DNA from: Acidobacteriaceae bacterium
GTDB lineage: Bacteria > Acidobacteriota > Terriglobia > Terriglobales > SbA1
Direction of reading: 5' to 3'
Assembly: GCA_019237515.1 (NCBI GenBank)
Contig: JAFAGX010000204.1
Location: 1 to 5,402, forward strand
DNA: 5,402 bases
The notes below the pieces were generated by a model. That model was not told the DNA's origin. It ran no database searches and saw nothing but the letters and a program-made list of their open reading frames with translations. Shown here piece after piece: positions 1-5,402 of the stretch (the first letter of the stretch is position 1; each line of letters starts with the position of its first letter). The translations under genes and the position numbers were made by a program.

Positions 1-596
1 CGCAGTTAACCGATGCCGAGAAATTACGAGTTGCCCTCGCAGTACTGCTGTTAGCGCCATCTCCGCCATTGTTGTTTATGGGAGAGGAATTTGGCGCGGA
101 CACTCCGTTTCTATTCTTCTGCGACTTTGGTCCGGATCTCGCCGCCAAAGTCACGGACGGGCGGCGCTCGGAGTTTGCCCGCTTCGCGCAATTCAGCAGC
201 GCGGAGGCTCAGGCGCGAATACCCGACCCGGGCAGCCGTGAAACCTTCATGCGATCTAAGCTGGATTGGGCTTCCTTGCAGATGTCTTCGCACATCCAAT
301 GGCTGCAGTTTTACCGGGGACTCTTGAGCTTCCGACAAAAGGAAATTGTGCCGTTGGTGTCGAAGATTTCACGCGGAACGGCGAAATTCGAGGTCATCGC
401 AGGCGAGGCTGTTTCGGTGAAGTGGCAGCTTACGAGTGGTCAGAGTCTGGAAATGATTGCCAATTTCAGCAGTTCCGCAGTTGGATTGCCTATACCACAA
501 GGAAAGCTGCTCTATACGACCGCAGAAGATCACGCTAGCATCGCAAATGGAACCCAATTGGCTGCCGTCTGTGGAGCGTGGTTCCTCAGCACATGA
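1..596 (+). CDS. treZ: Malto-oligosyltrehalose trehalohydrolase, C-terminal part (5' end outside window)
   Basis: This is the last 197 codons of an open frame that enters from the left edge (first full codon at base 3, stop TGA 594-596). The product hydrolyses the alpha-1,4 bond next to the terminal trehalosyl unit of maltooligosyl-trehalose, releasing trehalose in the cytoplasm; it is a GH13 enzyme. Identification rests on the family's conserved stretch after the catalytic barrel: a hydrophobic LLLAPSPPLLFMGEEFGA run (about bases 45-98), then a segment containing FFCDFGPDLA, the GRRSEF block, and the PDPGSRETFMRSKLDW block typical of TreZ. The remaining ~100 residues fit the C-terminal beta domain. 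The GH13 catalytic Asp/Glu residues lie upstream of the window and cannot be checked. The TTG at 69 is internal, because the frame is open and family-like right up to the edge. The stop overlaps the treY start. A glycogen-branching or other GH13 enzyme is the main alternative, but the treY neighbour makes it unlikely. Confidence 0.93.
   Translation, partial: QLTDAEKLRVALAVLLLAPSPPLLFMGEEFGADTPFLFFCDFGPDLAAKVTDGRRSEFARFAQFSSAEAQARIPDPGSRETFMRSKLDWASLQMSSHIQWLQFYRGLLSFRQKEIVPLVSKISRGTAKFEVIAGEAVSVKWQLTSGQSLEMIANFSSSAVGLPIPQGKLLYTTAEDHASIANGTQLAAVCGAWFLST
593..596 (+). promoter_or_regulatory. ATGA stop/start overlap coupling treZ and treY
   Basis: The treY start ATG (593-595) overlaps the treZ stop TGA (594-596). 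The only purine-rich core nearby, GGAG at 573-576, is 16 bases from this ATG, too far for normal initiation. Ribosomes finishing treZ probably reinitiate on treY. The overlap is seen directly; the coupling mechanism is inferred. Confidence 0.75.
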
Positions 597-3478
597 AGAC
601 GCCCAGCATACCTGTCGCGACGTACCGTCTTCAGTTCAATAAAGACTTTACCTTTTCTCATGCCACGGAGTGGGTGCCTTATCTCGCGGCGCTCGGGATT
701 TCCCATTGTTATGCGTCACCCTACTTGCGTGCGCGGCCGGGCAGCATGCATGGCTATGACATCATTGACCACCATCACCTCAATCCGGAAATTGGCACGC
801 CCCAGGACTACCAGCGATTTGTTGCGGCACTGCACGAGCACGGCATGCAACAGATCCTCGACATCGTTCCCAATCACATGGGCATCATGGGAAGCGACAA
901 CGCCTGGTGGCTGGACGTCTTGGAGAATGGCGAGTCTTCAGTTTATGCAGAATACTTCGACATCGATTGGGAGCCGCTCAAAGACGAACTCCAGGGCAAA
1001 GTGTTGGTGCCAGTGCTTGGGGACCAATATGGCATTGTGCTCGATCGCGGTGAACTGAAGCTGGCATTTGACAAGCAGCATGGCGAGTTCAGCATCTCGT
1101 ATTTCCAGCATCGATTTCCGGTGAATCCTCGGGAATATCCCAGCATTCTTCGATGCGGTTTGGAGGACCTGAAACAACGGCTGGGACCTGAGAACCAGGA
1201 CGTTTTGGAACTGCAAAGCTTGATTGCGGCGTTTCATAATTTGCCCGGGCGCAAAAGAATTTCGCCGGAAAAGCGCACGGAACGTCAGCGCGAGAAAGAA
1301 ATTTATAAAGCCAAACTGGCTGCGTTCTGTGAGAGATCGGCCGCAATCATGCAATTCATCGAGGAGGCGGTCCGAAAAATCAATGGCAGTCCGGGTGATT
1401 CCAGTTCGTTCGATTCTCTTCACGAACTCATCAAAGCACAATCCTATCGCCTGGCGTACTGGCGAGTAGCTGCGGATGACATCAACTACCGACGATTCTT
1501 TGATGTCAACGATCTCGCGGCTTTGCGTCAGGAAAACGAACTTGTGTTCGAGGCGACCCACGAATTTATTCTGCGGCTATTGCAGGAAGGGACAATCAAT
1601 GGCCTGCGGATCGATCATCCTGATGGGCTCTATGACCCGCAGCAATATTTCCGAAGATTGCAGCGGCACGGCGGATCGCCTCGCCGGGCGCGCTTGAAGC
1701 CTAACTACGTAGTTGCCGAAAAAATACTTACAGGCGACGAAAAGCTTCCCGCCGATTGGCCGATTTATGGCACTACCGGTTACAACTTCTCCAATCTTGT
1801 GAACGCCTTGTTTATTGATCAAAAGGCAGAAACAGAAATGGATCGAATCTACACGGAATTCGTCGGCCAGTCAGTGAAATTTGATCGCATAGTATACGAA
1901 TGCAAGAAACTCGTGATCGATCACCTGCTGAATAGTGAGTTGAACGTTTTGGGAAATCACCTGAGTCGCATCGCCCTGGCGGAGCGGCATACCTGTGACT
2001 TCACGCTCAAGAGCTTGCGCGATGCACTTGCCGAAATCGTAGCCTGCTTTCCGGTTTACCGAACTTATATCAGTTCCGGCCACGTCTCGGAGTCTGATCG
2101 CAAATACATTGAAGAAGCTGTTGAGTGCGCAAAGGGCAAAAGCACTGGGGCAGATTCGTCCGTCTACGATTTCATTCGCGAAGTTCTGCTGACCCGCATC
2201 GCCAAAGGCCGGCCTCTTTATTATCAGAATTCCGTTCTTCACTTTGCCATGCGATTCCAGCAGTACACCAGCGCGCTCATGGCGAAAGGTCTCGAGGACA
2301 CGAGTTTCTATCGTTACAATCGCCTGATCTCGTTGAACGACGTTGGTGGAGACCCACTCAGATTTGGTATCGAAGCTGATGAATTTCATCAGCACATCGA
2401 GGCACGAGCGAAATTCTGGCCGCACGAAATGCTTGCAACATCTACGCACGATTCCAAGCGCTCCGAAGACGTGCGTGCCCGCATTGATGTGCTATCGGAA
2501 ATGACCGTTGAATGGGAACGCCAGTTAAAGAATTGGCGCGAACTGAATAGAGACAAGAAGACCTTGTGCCAGGGAAACGAGTCACCCAGCTTGAATGACG
2601 AGTATCACTTTTATCAGACTCTCATTGGTGCATGGCCTGTTTCTTCCGGATTGGAACCTCCAGAAGATAGTTTTCTTCCGCGGGTGCGCGATTACATGCT
2701 GAAAGCAGTACGCGAAGCGAAGGATGAAAGCAGTTGGAGAAATCCAAACGTAGATTACGAGTCTGCCTTGGCGTCGTTTGTCGATGCGGTTTTGCAATCC
2801 GCAGATTTTCGCGAACAATTCGTTCCGTTTCAGCGGAAAATCGCTTTTTTCGGACTGTTAAACAGCCTGTCGCAGAGCTTGATAAAGCTCACGGCGCCGG
2901 GTGTTCCCGACATTTATCAGGGAAATGAATTATGGCAATTCAGCCTCGTAGATCCGGATAATCGTCGCACAGTGGACTACGCCACTCGCCATAAACTGTT
3001 GATGGAAATTCAAGCACTGGGAAGCCAATGCTGCGAGAAGCTTCGCGCGGCCGTTCGCGAGCTTGCCGGTAATATTGAAGACTGTCGAATCAAGATGTAT
3101 ATCCTATGGAAAACTCTGAGTCTACGTAATCGTGAGGCCAACCTATTTCGACATGGCGAGTATCTTCCCCTGCAAATCGTAGGCCCGAAATCCAAGCATA
3201 TCGTCGCATTTGCACGTCGGGAGAAGAATCGTATCGCAATTACGGCTGTGCCGCGGCTGCTTGCGGAACTCCTCAACGGTAACCCAGGCCTGCCATTGGG
3301 AAGCGAAATATGGCATGACACTCAAATTGAACTTCCCGCTCGAACTCCCCAACGACTCCAAAACGTCTTCACTGGAGAGCACTCGGAACCTCAAGCCTCA
3401 AGTGGCGCTCACGTGCTGTACGCTAAGCAGCTGTTCAACGAGTTCCCAGTCGCACTGTTGAACTCGGTTGCAGCTTAA
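593..3478 (+). CDS. treY: Malto-oligosyltrehalose synthase (EC 5.4.99.15), complete
   Basis: Intramolecular transglucosylase of family GH13 that converts the reducing-end alpha-1,4 link of malto-oligosaccharides into alpha-1,1, making the substrate of TreZ; cytoplasmic. From ATG 593 the protein has 961 residues. Visible motifs: N-terminal PVATYRLQFN (7-16) and the HGYD segment; GH13 region I DIVPNHM (90-96); region II GLRIDHPDGL (337-346), with D341 the expected nucleophile; region III YVVAEKIL, with E376 the expected acid/base; region IV STHDSKRSEDVR (from S617), with D620 the expected stabiliser; and APGVPDIYQGNELW (768-781), a TreY hallmark. All key residues are present and the frame is intact. 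It is a long version of the family, with a charged, helical-looking stretch (roughly residues 215-290) before region II. ATG 593 is preferred over GTG 578 because it forms an ATGA overlap with the treZ stop and begins just before the conserved PVATYRLQF block. No well-placed Shine-Dalgarno is seen, so translation is probably coupled to treZ. Confidence 0.97.
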   Translation: MKTPSIPVATYRLQFNKDFTFSHATEWVPYLAALGISHCYASPYLRARPGSMHGYDIIDHHHLNPEIGTPQDYQRFVAALHEHGMQQILDIVPNHMGIMGSDNAWWLDVLENGESSVYAEYFDIDWEPLKDELQGKVLVPVLGDQYGIVLDRGELKLAFDKQHGEFSISYFQHRFPVNPREYPSILRCGLEDLKQRLGPENQDVLELQSLIAAFHNLPGRKRISPEKRTERQREKEIYKAKLAAFCERSAAIMQFIEEAVRKINGSPGDSSSFDSLHELIKAQSYRLAYWRVAADDINYRRFFDVNDLAALRQENELVFEATHEFILRLLQEGTINGLRIDHPDGLYDPQQYFRRLQRHGGSPRRARLKPNYVVAEKILTGDEKLPADWPIYGTTGYNFSNLVNALFIDQKAETEMDRIYTEFVGQSVKFDRIVYECKKLVIDHLLNSELNVLGNHLSRIALAERHTCDFTLKSLRDALAEIVACFPVYRTYISSGHVSESDRKYIEEAVECAKGKSTGADSSVYDFIREVLLTRIAKGRPLYYQNSVLHFAMRFQQYTSALMAKGLEDTSFYRYNRLISLNDVGGDPLRFGIEADEFHQHIEARAKFWPHEMLATSTHDSKRSEDVRARIDVLSEMTVEWERQLKNWRELNRDKKTLCQGNESPSLNDEYHFYQTLIGAWPVSSGLEPPEDSFLPRVRDYMLKAVREAKDESSWRNPNVDYESALASFVDAVLQSADFREQFVPFQRKIAFFGLLNSLSQSLIKLTAPGVPDIYQGNELWQFSLVDPDNRRTVDYATRHKLLMEIQALGSQCCEKLRAAVRELAGNIEDCRIKMYILWKTLSLRNREANLFRHGEYLPLQIVGPKSKHIVAFARREKNRIAITAVPRLLAELLNGNPGLPLGSEIWHDTQIELPARTPQRLQNVFTGEHSEPQASSGAHVLYAKQLFNEFPVALLNSVAA

Positions 3479-3483
3479 GCTGC
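3470..3483. repeat. 14-base perfect palindrome over the treY stop codon
   Basis: GCAGCTTAAGCTGC is self-complementary over all 14 bases and is centred on the TAA stop (3476-3478). As RNA it could form a 5-bp GCAGC/GCTGC stem with a TTAA loop. No run of T follows, so it is not a standard intrinsic terminator. It may be chance, a weak 3'-end hairpin or a protein-binding site. Confidence 0.4.
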
Positions 3484-3723
3484 CAGTCCCGACCGTCGTA
3501 AACACTCTGTTCACTTTCGCTTAATTTCCTTCTCACGTTAGCTCTGTAAAAGGCTTACCTGGTGAAACTTGCTCCCAACTTGCGGTTCCGGTAATCGTGG
3601 CTCATCGACCAGTCACTTTGGTAACTTCCGCTACTCACAAAACTTTTTTACCCTGCCAGTGTTTAGTCCGCATAACAGAGGCTTTGGCTCCCCCCAAGCA
3701 CTCTCGTAACGGAGGAGCGACTC
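3479..3723. other. Non-coding gap between treY and the lipoprotein gene
   Basis: These 245 bases hold no convincing gene on either strand. The only open frame crossing the region starts at 3597, has no recognisable features and runs on into the lipoprotein gene in another frame. I see no intrinsic terminator for treY apart from the small palindrome at its 5' edge, and no convincing -35/-10 pair. The best promoter-like pair, TTGCTC (3569-3574) with TAATCG (3592-3597) at 17-base spacing, is too poor to call. The lipoprotein promoter is expected here because of the gap length and its independent ribosome binding site. Confidence 0.6.
3711..3717 (+). promoter_or_regulatory. Strong Shine-Dalgarno of the lipoprotein gene
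   Basis: GGAGGAG lies 6 bases upstream of the ATG at 3724, a near-ideal match and spacing. It fixes the start of the lipoprotein gene. It contrasts with treY and the downstream oxidoreductase, neither of which has a recognisable ribosome binding site at the usual distance. Confidence 0.9.
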
Positions 3724-5094
3724 ATGAAGCGATCAATTCTGTTTTTAGCTGTTTTTGCCCTCATTGGGCTGACTTTTACAGCCTGCGGCGGTGGCAGCAG
3801 TTCTTCAAACAATGGCGGTTCTGGCAACTCGCAGGCACAGGTTTTTGTGACCGGCGAAGACGCACCGCTGCCGTCCGTAGTTTCCTTCTACATCACGATC
3901 AACAGCATCACGGTCAATAACAGTTCGACCACTCAAACTCTGCTCTCCACGCCGACGACGGTGGATTTTGGCAGGTTGATGGGATTACGCTCGCTGCTTG
4001 GTTTCAACCAGGTTGCCCCGGGCACATATACCAGTGCAACGTTCTCACTTGCTAGTCCGGTGATTTATTCCGTAGACATGACGACCACTCCGCCTTCGGT
4101 TAGCAAGATCAACGGAACACTGACTACTTCCACGGTTACGGTTGCGTTTCCGACGGGTAAGCCGCTGACCGTTGCCAGTAATGGTCTGGCCGGCCTGCAC
4201 ATGGATTTTGATCTCCGCCAGTCGCTGCAAACCACCGGCGGCCAGATTAACGGCAGCGTCAATCCCACGATTGATGTTCAGGCAGTCTCAGCGTCTGAGG
4301 AGTTGGGAGAAATCACCGACTTCACGGGATCGGTTCTCTCGACGAGTACATCGGCAAACACCTTTACAGTTCAGGGACCGTACGGTTTCCAGGAAGTAAT
4401 CGACGTAAACTCCAGCACGCAATTTAGCGGCGGATATACTCTCGGTACCCTGCCGATGAATGCGATTGTTTCCGCGGTGGGTACGGTTCAGGCGGATGGC
4501 AGCATTCTTGCCTCTGGCGTCGACGTAATCACCACCGACAAAGCCTTCATCTCAGGACGCATTCTTGAGGTCCAGCCCGGTCCGATCGTGACCATGTTTG
4601 TCGGTGAAGAATTACCGAACCTCAGCCCAACAATTCCGATTGATACGGTTTACACAGTCAATCTGAGCGGCGTGTCGCAGTATGACATCTGCTTTTTCGA
4701 TAACTGGCTTACCGGCCAATTCTTCAATGCCAACAGCTTAGTTGTCGGCCAACGCATCTTCGTCGGCGGCACATTCCAGAGCGCGACCTTCACACCATCG
4801 CTGGTTTCGTTACGCCGCCAAGGCGTTCTCGGATCGATCGTCTTGAATAGCGTTCAGGTCAATAGCGGAAATCTCGGCAGCTTCCAAATGCAGAACGATT
4901 TGCTGATGAGCTACGCCGCTGGCGGCCCGTTCACAGTTGACACCGGCAACCTGACCATATTCGATAACGTCAACGGACTGGTCGGATTACAGTCCGCAGG
5001 ATCAGCGAACCTTGTGGTACGCGGCTTGGTCTTCAAAGATCAGACTAGCGGTCATCCGTTCGTCGTAGCCGGCCGTGTTCGTGTGTTACCGTAA
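3724..5094 (+). CDS. Predicted lipoprotein with DUF4382-like and DUF5666-like domains, function unknown
   Basis: This 456-residue protein begins with a lipoprotein signal peptide: MKR, a hydrophobic stretch (residues 5-18), then FTAC with C21 as the probable lipidated cysteine. Phe at -3 is less usual for a lipobox. A flexible Gly/Ser/Asn-rich tether (about 22-36) follows. Residues ~38-190 resemble DUF4382: VFVTGEDAPLPSVVSFYITI, a Val-Asp-Phe segment, and an APGTYTSATFSLASP segment, the 'cost of a property' pattern of that family. Residues ~196-270 resemble DUF5666 (TGSVLS, NTFTVQG, SSTQFSG, then VGTVQADGSILASGVDV). Two more divergent copies of the same module seem to follow (~274-360 and ~367-455). 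The protein is beta-rich with almost no charged catalytic-looking clusters, suggesting a structural or binding role on the periplasmic or outer face. The domain names come from pattern memory, not a search. It has its own Shine-Dalgarno and terminator, so it is probably monocistronic. No function can be assigned. Confidence 0.85.
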   Translation: MKRSILFLAVFALIGLTFTACGGGSSSSNNGGSGNSQAQVFVTGEDAPLPSVVSFYITINSITVNNSSTTQTLLSTPTTVDFGRLMGLRSLLGFNQVAPGTYTSATFSLASPVIYSVDMTTTPPSVSKINGTLTTSTVTVAFPTGKPLTVASNGLAGLHMDFDLRQSLQTTGGQINGSVNPTIDVQAVSASEELGEITDFTGSVLSTSTSANTFTVQGPYGFQEVIDVNSSTQFSGGYTLGTLPMNAIVSAVGTVQADGSILASGVDVITTDKAFISGRILEVQPGPIVTMFVGEELPNLSPTIPIDTVYTVNLSGVSQYDICFFDNWLTGQFFNANSLVVGQRIFVGGTFQSATFTPSLVSLRRQGVLGSIVLNSVQVNSGNLGSFQMQNDLLMSYAAGGPFTVDTGNLTIFDNVNGLVGLQSAGSANLVVRGLVFKDQTSGHPFVVAGRVRVLP

Positions 5095-5115
5095 TTGACA
5101 TTCACTGCATCTCGG

Positions 5116-5145
5116 TAGGGCGGCCTCCCGCCGCCCTATTTTTTT
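5116..5145 (+). terminator. Intrinsic terminator after the lipoprotein gene
   Basis: A perfect 9-bp GC-rich stem (TAGGGCGGC 5116-5124 paired with GCCGCCCTA 5130-5138) encloses a 5-base loop CTCCC and is followed directly by seven T (5139-5145). It sits 22 bases after the lipoprotein stop. The opposite strand has no T run after the stem, so it acts on + strand transcripts only. It separates the lipoprotein from the oxidoreductase gene. Confidence 0.95.
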
Positions 5146-5170
5146 GCCGCCAGCATTCTGAGCTCACTCG

Positions 5171-5176
5171 TATAAT
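5171..5176 (+). promoter_or_regulatory. Probable -10 element (TATAAT) of the oxidoreductase gene
   Basis: A perfect TATAAT lies between the upstream terminator and the ATG at 5185, with 8 bases separating hexamer and ATG. A sigma-70 type start 6-8 bases downstream would place the transcript 5' end at or 1-2 bases before the start codon. There is no good -35 at 16-18 bases: the position at 17 reads CGCCAG, and TTGCCG at 5144-5149 is 21 bases away. No extended -10 TGn is present. The hexamer match is seen; promoter function is inferred. Confidence 0.55.
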
Positions 5177-5184
5177 CAATCCAC

Positions 5185-5402
5185 ATGAAGAAGGTTGTCC
5201 ACGCCGCGTGTCCCCACGATTGTCCTGATGCATGTGGTGTCCTTATCACCGTAGAAGACGGCCGAGCGACGAAAATACAAGGAGACCCTGCGCATCCGAT
5301 CACGCGCGGTTTTTTGTGTGCCAAAGTCGCGAAATACCTCGATCGGGTCTATTCGCCGGAGCGTGTGCTCTATCCCATGAGGCGCATTGCGCCGAAGGGC
5401 CC
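5185..5402 (+). CDS. Molybdopterin-dependent oxidoreductase, N-terminal part (3' end outside window)
   Basis: An open frame from ATG 5185 runs off the right edge, giving 72 full codons. The protein opens MKKVVHAACPHDCPDACGV and carries C9-x3-C13-x3-C17-x27-C45, the N-terminal [4Fe-4S] motif of the bis-molybdopterin-guanine-dinucleotide (DMSO reductase) superfamily. K47, two residues after the last Cys, matches the lysine that often lies between cluster and pterin in this superfamily. GDPAHPITRGFLCAK and YSPERVLYPMRR are also typical. The start is tightly bounded: TAA at 5173-5175 is in frame upstream, and the first cluster Cys is only nine codons in. No twin-arginine signal precedes the motif, so the enzyme is probably cytoplasmic or exported with a partner. 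The substrate cannot be told, because the Mo-ligand region lies beyond the window. No Shine-Dalgarno is seen before the ATG. The gene is separated from the lipoprotein by a strong terminator. Confidence 0.92.
   Translation, partial: MKKVVHAACPHDCPDACGVLITVEDGRATKIQGDPAHPITRGFLCAKVAKYLDRVYSPERVLYPMRRIAPKG

Noticed and set aside
578..592. GTG 578 as the treY start
   Set aside because: The only nearby GGAG is one base away, too close, while ATG 593 gives the common ATGA overlap and starts just before the conserved family block.
938..1561. A 207-codon open frame on the minus strand inside treY
   Set aside because: It lies wholly antisense to the well-supported treY gene and its translation shows no recognisable domain. 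It is a by-product of treY codon composition.
1871..2449. A 192-codon open frame on the minus strand inside treY
   Set aside because: It is antisense to conserved treY sequence just before and into region IV, with no family-like motif or ribosome binding site support.
3681..3699. Possible hairpin GCTT(T)GG ... CCAAGC upstream of the lipoprotein Shine-Dalgarno
   Set aside because: The stem is short and needs a bulged T. There is no T run, and it does not cover the Shine-Dalgarno, so there is no reason to call it a regulator or terminator.
3597..3920. A 107-codon + strand frame spanning the treY-lipoprotein gap
   Set aside because: It runs into the lipoprotein gene in another frame, lacks a ribosome binding site, and its Cys/His/Arg-rich translation looks non-coding.
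5144..5149. TTGCCG as a -35 partner of the TATAAT at 5171
   Set aside because: The spacing is 21 bases and it overlaps the terminator T run, so it is outside the usual 16-18 base range.
5136..5324. A 62-codon minus strand frame opposite the oxidoreductase start
   Set aside because: It overlaps the terminator and is antisense to the cysteine-motif coding sequence, with no domain or initiation signal of its own.

Overview
The window looks like ordinary bacterial chromosome of moderate GC content. My best guess for the host is Acidobacteriota. This rests on a Gly/Ser-rich lipoprotein with DUF4382-like and DUF5666-like modules, a protein type I associate with that phylum, found beside a treZ-treY trehalose locus. 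No rRNA or other taxonomic marker is present, so this is inference. All genes lie on the + strand, and the window cuts through a gene at each end.

Layout: (1) 1-596 is the 3' end of treZ (malto-oligosyltrehalose trehalohydrolase). (2) 593-3478 is a complete treY (malto-oligosyltrehalose synthase), joined to treZ by a 4-base ATGA stop/start overlap. (3) 3479-3723 is a 245-base non-coding gap, with a short palindrome over the treY stop codon and a strong Shine-Dalgarno just before the next gene. (4) 3724-5094 is a predicted secreted lipoprotein of unknown function, followed by a textbook intrinsic terminator (5116-5145). (5) 5185-5402 is the 5' end of a molybdopterin-dependent oxidoreductase with an N-terminal [4Fe-4S] cysteine motif. 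It runs off the window. A perfect TATAAT lies 8 bases before its ATG and no ribosome binding site is visible, which suggests a leaderless transcript.

How the genes work together: TreY isomerises the reducing-end alpha-1,4 bond of a malto-oligosaccharide to alpha-1,1, and TreZ then releases free trehalose. The two are consecutive steps of one pathway and are translationally coupled here. The lipoprotein and the oxidoreductase have their own translation or transcription signals and no evident link to trehalose metabolism.

I found no mobile element, CRISPR array, tRNA or rRNA, and no clearly new multi-gene system. The points most worth checking are the apparent leaderless start of the oxidoreductase and the uncharacterised modular lipoprotein.
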